This document shows positions 1 through 10,755 of a stretch of DNA of 12,480 bases, in pieces (the first letter of the stretch is position 1; each line of letters opens with the position of its first letter). A program made the position numbers and the translations under genes. The notes below the pieces were generated by a model. It saw nothing but the letters and a program-made list of their open reading frames with translations, was not told the DNA's origin and did no database searches. Source of the stretch: JAWLBM01 sp041687675 (GTDB taxonomy: Bacteria > Pseudomonadota > Alphaproteobacteria > Rhizobiales > Pleomorphomonadaceae); NCBI GenBank assembly GCA_041687675.1, contig JAWLBM010000067.1, forward strand, positions 1 through 12,480, written 5' to 3'.

Positions 1-60
1 AGGAAGCTCCTGACCATGCTCAACGCCATCCTCAGAGACCAGAAAACCTTCGCAGCCTGA
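1..60 (+). CDS. C-terminal end of an IS110/IS1111-type transposase (partial)
   Basis: Frame 1 from the window edge encodes 19 residues (RKLLTMLNAILRDQKTFAA) and then TGA at 58-60. The pattern (R)KLLxxLNAxLRD followed by a short basic or aromatic tail is typical of the extreme C-terminus of IS110-family DEDD transposases, the group that uses a bridge RNA to choose its target. Only the tail is visible, so completeness and the exact subgroup (IS110 or IS1111) cannot be judged. The coding end is followed 17 nt later by an extragenic palindrome copy, which fits an element inserted in or beside such a repeat. The identification rests on a short peptide recalled from the family, not on an alignment. 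Confidence 0.6.
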   Translation, partial: RKLLTMLNAILRDQKTFAA

Positions 61-77
61 CCCAGCAGACACAGTTG

Positions 78-98
78 CCGGCTTTCGCCGGGATGACG
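78..98 (-). repeat. Extragenic palindrome copy (REP-like)
   Basis: This is a 21-bp copy of the element whose core is CCGGCTTTCGCCGG, followed by GATGACG. The CCGGC/GCCGG arms form a hairpin around TTTC. The same sequence occurs at 132-152 and four more times near the right end of the window. Copies on this strand match the right-hand arms of the pairs at 12089-12177 and 12279-12367. It lies 17 nt after the transposase stop codon. Confidence 0.85.
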
Positions 99-131
99 GG
101 GAGTGGGGGATGCCGGCACAGGACCCGGTTT

Positions 132-152
132 CCGGCTTTCGCCGGGATGACG
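132..152 (-). repeat. Extragenic palindrome copy (REP-like)
   Basis: This is identical over 21 bp to the copy at 78-98 and in the same orientation, starting exactly 54 bp further on. The 33 bp between the two copies holds no gene. Two head-to-tail copies here, rather than the inverted pairs seen on the right, may mean that a larger repeat was disrupted, possibly by the neighbouring insertion sequence. Confidence 0.85.
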
Positions 153-163
153 AGGAGGATGCG

Positions 164-188
164 GACGGGCGAAAACCCCCGCCCTGTC
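164..188 (-). terminator. Weak stem-loop after the hydroquinone reductase gene
   Basis: GACGGGCG at 164-171 pairs with CGCCC plus GTC at 180-188 with one bulged base (185), giving an 8-bp stem and an 8-nt loop. It lies about 24 nt past the TGA of the minus-strand gene ending at 212. There is no T-run after it in the direction of transcription, so intrinsic termination is doubtful. The rest of 153-211 shows nothing else. Confidence 0.3.
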
Positions 189-211
189 GATTGCGCGCGG
201 CCCGTCGTGGT

Positions 212-1201
212 TCACGCCGCGGCGCGCATCCGGTCGCGGCCATGCGGCGCGGTCCAGTCGATCTCGGGGCCGAGGGGGACGATGCCGGAGGGGTTCAGGG
301 TGCGGTGGCTCTCGTAGTAGTGGCGCTTGGCGTGGTCGAGGCGGATGGTGCCGGCGATCTCGGGGATCTGCACCAGTTCGCGGGTGTAGGCCCACAGGTT
401 CGGGTAGTCGACGAGCCGCTTCAGGTTGCACTTGAAGTGGCCGACATAGACCGGGTCGAAGCGGATCAGCGTGGTGAGCAGCCGGATGTCGGCCTCGGTC
501 AGCCGGTCGCCGGCGAGATAACGGCGGCGGGAGAGGAGGCCCTCCAGCCAGTCGAGCGTCTCGAACAGGGGCACCACCGCCTCCTCGTAGGCCTCCTGCG
601 AGGTGGCGAAGCCGGCGCGGTAGACGCCGTTGTTCACCGTGGCGTAGACGCGCTCGTTGATGCGGTCGATCTCCGGGCGGAGCTCCTGCGGGTAGTAGTC
701 GCCGGGCGTCGCGCCGAGATGGTCGAAGGCCGAGTTCAGCATCCGGATGATCTCGGAGCTCTCGTTGTTGACGATGGTCCGCTCGCGGGTGTCGAACAGC
801 ACGGGCACGGTGACCCGCCCGGTGTAGCCGGGCTCGGCCAGCGTGTAGATCTGGTGCAGGACGTCGGCGCCGATCTCCGGGTCCGGCACCACGCCCGGCC
901 CCTCCTCGAAGGTCCAGCCGTTCTCCAGCATGCGCCAGTGCACCATGGAGACGTCGATCATCGCCTCGAGGCCCTTCAGCGCCCGCACGATCAGCGTGCG
1001 GTGCGCCCAGGGGCAGGCGTAGGAGACGTAGAGCCGGTAGCGGCCCGCCTCGGCCCGAAGGCCGGGCCGGCCGTCCGGGCCGGGGCGGCCGTCGGCGGTC
1101 AGCCAGCGGCGGAACTTCGAATCCTGGCGCACGAAGCGCCCTCCGGTGCTCTTGGTGTCGTACCAGCGGTCCGTCCACACCCCGTCGATCAGCAGGCCCA
1201 T
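212..1201 (-). CDS. yqjG: Glutathionyl-hydroquinone reductase (YqjG/ECM4-type Xi-class GST)
   Basis: This 329-residue cytoplasmic enzyme belongs to the glutathione transferase superfamily. Such enzymes reduce glutathionyl-hydroquinones to free hydroquinones and release oxidised or mixed glutathione disulfide. An N-terminal thioredoxin-like domain holds the CPWA motif (YVSYACPWAHRT) with the catalytic cysteine at residue 63, and the glutathione-site motif NNESSEII at about 145-152. An all-helical C-terminal domain follows and ends in the family hallmark YYESHRTLNPSGIVPLGP. The length matches E. coli YqjG. The start is supported by an AAAGGAAA ribosome site 3 nt upstream of the ATG, inside an inverted repeat (1205-1241). 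It lies 108 bp after glpK on the same strand and could be reached by readthrough from the glp operon, but the spacer carries its own structures. The physiological quinone substrate is unknown; family assignment is confident. Confidence 0.93.
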   Translation of the reverse strand: MGLLIDGVWTDRWYDTKSTGGRFVRQDSKFRRWLTADGRPGPDGRPGLRAEAGRYRLYVSYACPWAHRTLIVRALKGLEAMIDVSMVHWRMLENGWTFEEGPGVVPDPEIGADVLHQIYTLAEPGYTGRVTVPVLFDTRERTIVNNESSEIIRMLNSAFDHLGATPGDYYPQELRPEIDRINERVYATVNNGVYRAGFATSQEAYEEAVVPLFETLDWLEGLLSRRRYLAGDRLTEADIRLLTTLIRFDPVYVGHFKCNLKRLVDYPNLWAYTRELVQIPEIAGTIRLDHAKRHYYESHRTLNPSGIVPLGPEIDWTAPHGRDRMRAAA

Positions 1202-1204
1202 CTA

Positions 1205-1241
1205 ATTTCCTTTGCGATTCCAGATGTCTCGCAAGGGAAAT
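1205..1241 (-). promoter_or_regulatory. 13-bp inverted repeat covering the hydroquinone reductase ribosome site
   Basis: ATTTCCTTTGCGA (1205-1217) and TCGCAAGGGAAAT (1229-1241) are inverted copies with one mismatch and an 11-nt spacer. In the minus-strand mRNA the downstream arm contains the AAAGGAAA ribosome binding site, 3 nt before the ATG. The repeat could be an operator for a dimeric repressor (MarR, TetR or LysR type) or an RNA hairpin that hides the ribosome site. The sequence does not separate these. No convincing -10/-35 pair was found in the spacer. Confidence 0.65.
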
Positions 1242-1270
1242 GGGCCGCGGTGGTATCGGTTCCAACGCCT

Positions 1271-1298
1271 CGGCCGGTGAACGGTGCGTTCACGGCCG
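1271..1298 (-). terminator. Stem-loop shortly after glpK
   Basis: CGGCC plus GTGAAC (1271-1282, one bulged G at 1276) pairs with GTTCAC plus GGCCG (1288-1298) around a 5-nt loop. This gives an 11-bp stem starting about 11 nt after the glpK stop codon. No T-run follows on the minus strand, so it may protect the mRNA 3' end or act as a factor-dependent stop rather than an intrinsic terminator. Confidence 0.4.
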
Positions 1299-1309
1299 GC
1301 GCGCGGAGG

Positions 1310-2803
1310 TCAGCCGGGGGAGGTCAGCGTGCGCCGCACCGCGTCGGCCCAGCCCGCGAGCTTGCGGCTGCGGGTCGCCTCGTCCATCACGGGCTCGAAG
1401 CGGCGGTCGAGGCGCCAGCTGCTGGCAAAGCCGTCTTCGTCCGGCCAGACGCCCGCCTTGCGGCCGGCGAGCCAGGCGGCGCCGAGGGCGGTGGTCTCGA
1501 GCACGACAGGCCGGTCCACCGGCGCCGCGAGCAGGTCGGCGAGGCGCTGCATGGTCCAGTCGCTGGCGACCATGCCGCCGTCGACGCGCAGCACCGTCTC
1601 GCGGGCGCCGGTCCAGTCGCGGCGCATCGCCTCGAGGAGGTCGCGCGTCTGGAAGCAGACCGCCTCCAGCGCCGCCCGGGCGATCTCGTTGGGGCCGGTG
1701 CCGCGGGTGAGGCCGAAGATGGCGCCGCGCGCCTCCGCGTCCCACCAGGGCGCGCCGAGCCCGGTGAAGGCCGGCACGAGGTAGACGTCCTGGTGGGGAT
1801 CGGCCATGTCCGCCATCGGCCCGGACTGGTCGGCGCGGCCGAGCAGCCCCAGCCCGTCGCGCAGCCACTGCACCGCCGCGCCGGCGACGAAGATGGAGCC
1901 TTCCAGCGCGTAGGTCGGCCTGCCGTCGAGCTGGTAGGCGATGGTGGTGAGCAGCCGGTTGCGGGAGGCGACGAAGTCCGGCCCGGTGTTGAGGACGGCG
2001 AAGCAGCCGGTGCCGTAGGTGGACTTCAGCATGCCGGGCCGGAAGCAGGCCTGGCCGACGGTCGCGGCCTGCTGGTCGCCGGCGACGCCGGCGATGGCGA
2101 TGGCAGCGCCGAGGATCGAGGGATCGGTGGTGCCGAAGTCCGCGGCGCTGTCGAGGACGCGCGGCAGCATCGCGCGGGGGACGCGGAGGAGGTCGAGGAG
2201 GTCGTCGTCCCAGTCGCCGCGGCGGATATCATAGAGCAGCGTGCGCGAGGCGTTGGTGGCGTCGGTGACGTGCTCGCGTCCGCCGGTGAGCCGCCAGATG
2301 AGGAAGCTGTCGACGGTGCCGAAGGCGAGGTCGCCGGCCTCGGCCCGGGCGCGGGCGCCCTCGACCCGGTCGAGGATCCAGGCGGCCTTGGTGCCGGAGA
2401 AGTAGGGGTCGAGGATGAGGCCGGTGCGCTCGCTCACCATCGGCTCGGCGCCCGCGGCCTTCAGCTCGGCGCAGACGGGGGCGGTGCGGCGGTCCTGCCA
2501 GACGATGGCGTTGTGGATGGCCCGGCCGGTCGCCCGGTCCCACACCACCGTGGTCTCGCGCTGGTTGGTGATGCCGATCGCGGCGATGTCGGAGGCGGAG
2601 ACGCCGGCGTCGGCGAGGGCGTAGCGGACCGTCTCCAGCGTCGTGCGCCAGAGGTCCTCCGGATCGTGCTCGACCCAGCCGGACTGCGGAAAATGCTGGG
2701 GAAACTCCTGCTGGCCGACGCCGCGGACCCGGTATTCGCCGTCGAAGACGATGGCGCGGGTGGAGGTGGTGCCCTGGTCGATGGCGAGCACGAAGGCGGA
2801 CAT
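1310..2803 (-). CDS. glpK: Glycerol kinase GlpK
   Basis: This 497-residue FGGY-family kinase converts glycerol and ATP to sn-glycerol-3-phosphate in the cytoplasm and traps imported glycerol for GlpD. The N-terminal phosphate-binding motif DQGTTSTR is at 9-16. Glycerol-pocket residues equivalent to E. coli Arg83, Glu84, Trp103, Tyr135 and Asp245 are present as R82, E83, W102, Y134 and D243. The FGGY signature region EGSIFVAGAAVQWLRD is at 301-316, and the C-terminal VDGGMVASDW and TTALGAAWLAG motifs are intact. The E. coli allosteric loop GGTR, whose Arg236 binds fructose-1,6-bisphosphate, reads LGAA here (231-234). The E. coli-type C-terminal motif that binds enzyme IIA-glucose is not seen. 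It is the last gene of the glp operon, 165 bp after glpV, with a modest GAGG ribosome site. Confidence 0.97.
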   Translation of the reverse strand: MSAFVLAIDQGTTSTRAIVFDGEYRVRGVGQQEFPQHFPQSGWVEHDPEDLWRTTLETVRYALADAGVSASDIAAIGITNQRETTVVWDRATGRAIHNAIVWQDRRTAPVCAELKAAGAEPMVSERTGLILDPYFSGTKAAWILDRVEGARARAEAGDLAFGTVDSFLIWRLTGGREHVTDATNASRTLLYDIRRGDWDDDLLDLLRVPRAMLPRVLDSAADFGTTDPSILGAAIAIAGVAGDQQAATVGQACFRPGMLKSTYGTGCFAVLNTGPDFVASRNRLLTTIAYQLDGRPTYALEGSIFVAGAAVQWLRDGLGLLGRADQSGPMADMADPHQDVYLVPAFTGLGAPWWDAEARGAIFGLTRGTGPNEIARAALEAVCFQTRDLLEAMRRDWTGARETVLRVDGGMVASDWTMQRLADLLAAPVDRPVVLETTALGAAWLAGRKAGVWPDEDGFASSWRLDRRFEPVMDEATRSRKLAGWADAVRRTLTSPG

Positions 2804-2835
2804 GGGCGGCGGTCCTCGCTGTCTTCTCGTTCGGA

Positions 2836-2854
2836 GCCGGTGCCTTTCACCGGC
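2836..2854 (-). other. Stem-loop in the glpK leader
   Basis: GCCGGTG (2836-2842) and CACCGGC (2848-2854) form a perfect 7-bp stem with a 5-nt loop that reads AAAGG in the mRNA. It lies about 32 nt before the glpK ATG. A similar hairpin with an AAGG loop sits in the glpV leader (4717-4734). Confidence 0.5.
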
Positions 2855-2894
2855 GCCCGGCCGCCCGCGCAGGGGGAAGTGGCCGGGCAGGGGT

Positions 2895-2921
2895 CTCCCG
2901 CCGCGGCGGCCGCGGCGGGAG
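2895..2921 (-). other. Perfect 27-bp GC-rich palindrome between glpV and glpK
   Basis: CTCCCGCCGCGGC at 2895-2907 is followed, one base later, by its exact reverse complement at 2909-2921. As RNA it would fold into a very stable hairpin of about 11-12 bp. No T-run follows. It is the middle one of three consecutive stem-loops in the 165-bp spacer and probably limits readthrough into glpK or blocks 3' exonucleases. Confidence 0.6.
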
Positions 2922-2932
2922 GGGTCGGCGAT

Positions 2933-2957
2933 CCCGGGCGGCAGCGGGCCGCCCGGG
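2933..2957 (-). other. Stem-loop just after the glpV stop codon
   Basis: CCCGGGCGGC (2933-2942) and GCCGCCCGGG (2948-2957) form a perfect 10-bp stem with a 5-nt loop, starting 11 nt past the glpV TGA. This position is typical of hairpins that stabilise mRNA for binding proteins of ABC importers, as after E. coli malE. It could also act as a partial terminator. Confidence 0.6.
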
Positions 2958-2968
2958 CGTTCAGCCGG

Positions 2969-4699
<1,731 letters not shown>

Positions 4700-4716
4700 T
4701 CACGTTCCTCCCTTGT

Positions 4717-4734
4717 GCCCGGACCTTTCCGGGC
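4717..4734 (-). promoter_or_regulatory. Stem-loop directly upstream of the glpV ribosome site
   Basis: GCCCGGA (4717-4723) and TCCGGGC (4728-4734) form a perfect 7-bp stem with a 4-nt loop (AAGG in the mRNA). It ends a few bases before the GGGAGG ribosome site of glpV. A 13-bp odd palindrome of TCCGAA arms follows at 4738-4750, and a third weak pairing (CGGAGAT with ATCTCCG, 4747-4776) overlaps it, so alternative folds are possible. Confidence 0.5.
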
Positions 4735-4788
4735 GTTTCCGAATTTCGGAGATGGCCGGAGTGGCGGCAATCTCCGTTCCGCTCCCGT

Positions 4789-4813
4789 GGGGAGGCGGCT
4801 CTGACCGCTCCCC
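4789..4813 (-). other. Stem-loop after the DUF2160-type gene
   Basis: GGGGAG and CGG (4789-4798, one bulged G at 4795) pair with CCG and CTCCCC (4805-4813) around a 6-nt loop. It sits about 22 nt past the stop codon of the small membrane protein gene. No T-run follows. It may end or stabilise the transporter part of the transcript before glpV. Confidence 0.45.
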
Positions 4814-4835
4814 CAAGGGAATCCGTCGCGCCGGC

Positions 4836-5117
4836 CTACACCGTCCTGAACACCACGAGGGCGTAGAGGACGGAGAGGCCGAGCGCCCACCACAGGTTCG
4901 GGCCGACGAGGCCCAGCCAGGCGAGGTGGATGAAGGCGGCGCCCAGCAGCGACACGAAGAGCCGGTCGCCGCGCGTCGTCTCGAAGCGAAGAATGCCGAC
5001 CCGGGGCGCACCGCCTGGCGAGGCCCATTCCCAGACGCCCATGCCGACCAGCAGGGCGAAGATGGTGATGAAGAAGATCGCGGTCGGCCAGGTCCAGGCC
5101 ATCCAGGAGAGATCCAT
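4836..5117 (-). CDS. glpU: Small DUF2160-type membrane protein of the glycerol transporter operon
   Basis: This 93-residue protein has three likely membrane helices (about 10-30, 52-72 and 73-90) and a short soluble stretch between the first two. It matches the DUF2160 family, found almost only beside glycerol ABC-transporter permeases in proteobacteria; the rhizobial operon names this gene glpU. Its biochemical role is not known. Constant linkage suggests an accessory membrane subunit or assembly factor for GlpP/GlpQ, which is inference. The chosen ATG (5117) has a GGAGG ribosome site overlapping the glpQ TGA, so translation is probably coupled to glpQ. A longer frame starting at 5147 would overlap the end of glpQ and lacks such a site. 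The stop codon is TAG, unlike the TGA of most neighbours. Confidence 0.85.
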   Translation of the reverse strand: MDLSWMAWTWPTAIFFITIFALLVGMGVWEWASPGGAPRVGILRFETTRGDRLFVSLLGAAFIHLAWLGLVGPNLWWALGLSVLYALVVFRTV

Positions 5118-5127
5118 AGCAGCCTCC

Positions 5128-6024
<897 letters not shown>

Positions 6025-6035
6025 CTGGTGCCTCG

Positions 6036-6905
<870 letters not shown>

Positions 6906-6908
6906 GGT

Positions 6909-7988
<1,080 letters not shown>

Positions 7989-8002
7989 GTCGTGATCCCC
8001 TC

Positions 8003-9085
8003 TCAGGCGGCCGCGGCGAGGCGCGGGGCTGCGGCGAGGCGGCCGTCGCGGTCGAAGACGAACAGGCGGTCGGGATGCACCCACACGGGCACGCGGTCGC
8101 CCTCCTCGAGCAGGCGGACGCCATGGGTGAGGGCCACCCAGCGGCTGTCGGCGACGTCCACGTGGATGAAGCTCTCCGAGCCGGTGATCTCGGTGATCGC
8201 CACCATCGCCTCGGCGCGGACGGCGCCGGCGACCGGGTCGAGCGAGAGGTGGTGCGGGCGGAAGCCGAGGGTGTAGGCGCCGTCCGGCAGGCCGGCGGTC
8301 TCCGGGCCGGAGGGAACGTGCAGCCCGCCGTGGTGCACGAAGCTGCCGCCGCGCTTCTCGACCGACAGCGTGTTCATCGGCGGGTCGGAGAAGGTCTTGG
8401 CGGTCACCAGGTCGGCGGGACGGTTGAACACCTCGATGGTCGGCCCGAACTGCGTCACCCGGCCCTCGGAGAGGGTCGCCGTCGAGCCGCCGAGCAGCAG
8501 CGCCTCGGTCGGCTCGGTGGTGGCGTAGACGAAGATCGCGCCGGTCTCGGCGAAGATCCGCGGCAGCTCGGCGCGCAGTTCCTCGCGCAGCTTGTAGTCG
8601 AGGTTGGCGAGCGGCTCGTCGAGGAGGACGAGGCTGGCGCCCTTGACGATGGCGCGGGCGAGGGCGGTGCGCTGCTGCTGGCCGCCGGAGAGCTCGAGCG
8701 GGGTCTTCTTCAGCTGGTCGGTGAGCCGCAGCAGCTCGGCGGCCTTGCCCACCCTCGCCTTGATGGTGGCGCGATCGACGCCGGCGACCTTGAGCGGCGA
8801 GGCGATGTTCTCCCAGACGGTCAGCGTCGGATAGTTGATGAACTGCTGGTAGACCATCGCGACGCCGCGCGCCTGCACCTTCACGCCGACGACGCTCTTG
8901 CCGTCCACCCGGATGTCGCCGTGGGTCGGCCGGTCGAGCCCGGCCATCAGCCGCATCAGGCTGGTCTTGCCGGACAGGGTCGGGCCGAGCAGCACGTTGA
9001 GCGAGCCCTTCGACAGCGTCATGGAGACGTCGTCGATGTGCGTCTGCGCGCCGACCTTCCTGGTGACGTTGATCAACTCGAGCAT
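8003..9085 (-). CDS. glpS: Glycerol ABC transporter ATPase GlpS (H-loop histidine replaced)
   Basis: This 360-residue MalK-like ATPase is the second nucleotide-binding subunit. Walker A GPTLSGKT is at 34-41, the Q-loop near 80, the canonical signature LSGGQQQR at 132-139, Walker B LVLLDE at 152-157 with Glu157, and D-loop LANLD at 159-163. Where MalK has YVTHDQ, this protein reads YATTEP, so the switch (H-loop) histidine is Thr190. It has a C-terminal OB-type regulatory domain from about 235. The start at 9085 is fixed by a strong GGAGG 6 nt upstream; an in-frame ATG at 9133 lacks one. It follows glpD by 55 bp and precedes glpT by 14 nt. Confidence 0.94.
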   Translation of the reverse strand: MLELINVTRKVGAQTHIDDVSMTLSKGSLNVLLGPTLSGKTSLMRLMAGLDRPTHGDIRVDGKSVVGVKVQARGVAMVYQQFINYPTLTVWENIASPLKVAGVDRATIKARVGKAAELLRLTDQLKKTPLELSGGQQQRTALARAIVKGASLVLLDEPLANLDYKLREELRAELPRIFAETGAIFVYATTEPTEALLLGGSTATLSEGRVTQFGPTIEVFNRPADLVTAKTFSDPPMNTLSVEKRGGSFVHHGGLHVPSGPETAGLPDGAYTLGFRPHHLSLDPVAGAVRAEAMVAITEITGSESFIHVDVADSRWVALTHGVRLLEEGDRVPVWVHPDRLFVFDRDGRLAAAPRLAAAA

Positions 9086-9140
9086 CGCGTTCCTCCGCCG
9101 CGGCGCGCCCCTCCAGGCGGCGCCGGGCTCCAATCCTATT

Positions 9141-10661
9141 CTATTGCGCCGCGTCGTGCGTGCGCTCGCGGTTGCGGCCGGCGAACCATCCGTCCAGGTC
9201 CTCGACGTCCTGCCGGGTCGTCCTGAGGCCGAGCTTGGTGCGGCGCCACAGCACGTCGTCGGCGTTCCGCGCCCACTCGTTGGCGACGAGGTAGTCCATC
9301 TCCGCCTCGGTCAGGCCGGCGCCGAAGCCGCGGCCGAGGTCCGCGTCCGAGCGCGCGGTGCCGAGGATCCTGCGGGCCCGGGTGCCGTAGGCGCGGGCGA
9401 GGCGGCGGACGAGCGCGGGACCGACTCCCGGGTGCTCGGCCTGCAACTCCCGGACGAGGCCCTCGAAGCCGGTGACCGGGAAGTCGCCGCCGGGCAGGGT
9501 GGCTCCGGCGGTCCAGCGGCCGCCGCGGGCGCCGAGCGCCTGCTCGACCTTCTCCATCACGCTCTCGGCGAGCCGGCGGTAGGTGGTGATCTTGCCGCCG
9601 AAGATGTTGACGAGCCGCGGCGCCTCGCCCTCGCCGTCCACCTTCAGCACGTAGTCCCGCGTCGCCTCCTGCGCCTTGGAGGCGCCGTCGTCGAACAGCG
9701 GGCGCACGCCGGAGTAGGTCCAGACGATGTCGTCGCGGGACAGCGGCGCCTTGAAGTACTCGCCGGCGGCGGAGAGCAGGTAGCCGATCTCCTCGTCGGT
9801 GATCCGCACCTCGCCGGGGTCGCCGGTCCAGTCGCGGTCTGTGGTGCCGATCAGGGTGAACTCGCCCTCGTAGGGGATGGCGAAGATGATCCGGCCGTCG
9901 GCATTCTGGAAGATGTAGGCGCGGTCGTGGTCGTAGAGCTTGCGCACGACGATGTGGGAGCCCTGCACGAGGCGCACGTTGTGAGCGTCGTTGCGGCCGA
10001 GCGGGCCGCGCAGCACCTTGTCGACCCACGGGCCGGCGGCGTTGACCACCAGCCGCGCGGTGACGGTGCGCCGGGCGCGGGTGTCTGCGTCCTCCAGCGT
10101 CGCCGACCAGGCGTCGTCCGCCTGGGCGAGCCCGACCACCTTCGTGCGGGTGAGGACGGTGGCGCCGCGGGCGGCGGCGTCCATCGCGTTCAGCACCACG
10201 AGGCGGGTGTCCTCCACCCAGCAGTCCGAATACTCGAAGGCCTTGGAGAAGCCCGGCTTGAGCGGCTCGCCCGCCGGATCGGAGGCAAGGTCCAGCGTGC
10301 GGGTGCCCGGCAGCAGCTTGCGGCCGCCGAGGTGGTCGTAGAGGAAGAGGCCGAGCCTCAGGAACCAGGCCGGGCGGAGCCCCTTGTGGTGCGGCAGCAC
10401 GAAGCGCAGCGGGCGGATGATGAAGGGCGCCATGCCCCAGAGCACCTCCCGCTCCTGCAGCGCCTCGCGCACCAGCCGGAACTCGTAGTGCTCGAGGTAG
10501 CGCAGCCCGCCGTGGATCAGCTTGGTCGACCAGGAGGAGGTGCCGGAGGCCAGGTCGCCCTGCTCGGCCAGCATCACCGAGTAGCCCCGGCCCACCGCGT
10601 CCCGCGCGATGCCACAGCCGTTGATGCCCCCGCCGACGACCAGAAGGTCCACATCCGCCAT
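9141..10661 (-). CDS. glpD: Glycerol-3-phosphate dehydrogenase (quinone), GlpD
   Basis: This 506-residue FAD enzyme, peripheral on the inner membrane, oxidises sn-glycerol-3-phosphate to dihydroxyacetone phosphate and passes electrons to ubiquinone. The FAD-binding GxGxxG motif is at 10-15 (VVGGGINGCG), followed by the acidic residue E33 at the end of the second strand and the family motifs GDLASGTSS and KLIHGGLRYLE. Further on come VNAAGPWVDK, GTTDRDW, VRPLFDDG and FGGKITTYRRLAE, as in aerobic GlpD proteins. The start at 10661 has GGAGG 11 nt upstream; an upstream in-frame ATG at 10724 falls in the promoter and is rejected. It is the first gene of the operon. In rhizobia glpR usually precedes it, but here a control region does. 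The stop codon is TAG. Confidence 0.96.
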   Translation of the reverse strand: MADVDLLVVGGGINGCGIARDAVGRGYSVMLAEQGDLASGTSSWSTKLIHGGLRYLEHYEFRLVREALQEREVLWGMAPFIIRPLRFVLPHHKGLRPAWFLRLGLFLYDHLGGRKLLPGTRTLDLASDPAGEPLKPGFSKAFEYSDCWVEDTRLVVLNAMDAAARGATVLTRTKVVGLAQADDAWSATLEDADTRARRTVTARLVVNAAGPWVDKVLRGPLGRNDAHNVRLVQGSHIVVRKLYDHDRAYIFQNADGRIIFAIPYEGEFTLIGTTDRDWTGDPGEVRITDEEIGYLLSAAGEYFKAPLSRDDIVWTYSGVRPLFDDGASKAQEATRDYVLKVDGEGEAPRLVNIFGGKITTYRRLAESVMEKVEQALGARGGRWTAGATLPGGDFPVTGFEGLVRELQAEHPGVGPALVRRLARAYGTRARRILGTARSDADLGRGFGAGLTEAEMDYLVANEWARNADDVLWRRTKLGLRTTRQDVEDLDGWFAGRNRERTHDAAQ

Positions 10662-10693
10662 GGAACCGCCGCCTCCCCAGCGACCGATGATGA

Positions 10694-10711
10694 CGCGAGT
10701 TTCGTTTCGCG
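10694..10711. promoter_or_regulatory. Candidate DeoR-type (GlpR-like) operator at the glp promoter
   Basis: CGCGA and TCGCG arms (10694-10698, 10707-10711) enclose GTTTCGTT, giving the tandem TTTCG half-sites that DeoR-family regulators often bind. From the predicted start of transcription (about 10721) it would span roughly +11 to +28, a usual repressor position. The regulator is not in the window; the call rests on motif resemblance only. Confidence 0.4.
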
Positions 10712-10727
10712 CCGCAGCTTTCAATCG

Positions 10728-10755
10728 ATCATAAGCGAAGGAGATCGAAGATCAA
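10728..10755 (-). promoter_or_regulatory. Predicted sigma70-like promoter of the glp operon
   Basis: On the minus strand a -35 TTGATC (10755-10750) and a -10 TATGAT (10733-10728) are separated by 16 bp. Both are close to consensus, and the region is the most AT-rich part of the spacer. Transcription would start near 10721, leaving a leader of about 60 nt before the glpD ATG. The -35 box overlaps the outer arm of the inverted repeat 10751-10850. Confidence 0.55.

Noticed and set aside
9086..9133. A longer GlpS starting at 9133
   Set aside because: The extension overlaps the ribosome site of the better start and does not look like the start of a MalK-type ATPase.
10662..10724. A longer GlpD starting at 10724
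   Set aside because: This ATG would fall at the predicted transcript start and the extra residues do not resemble GlpD; the ATG at 10661 has GGAGG and leads directly into the FAD-binding motif.
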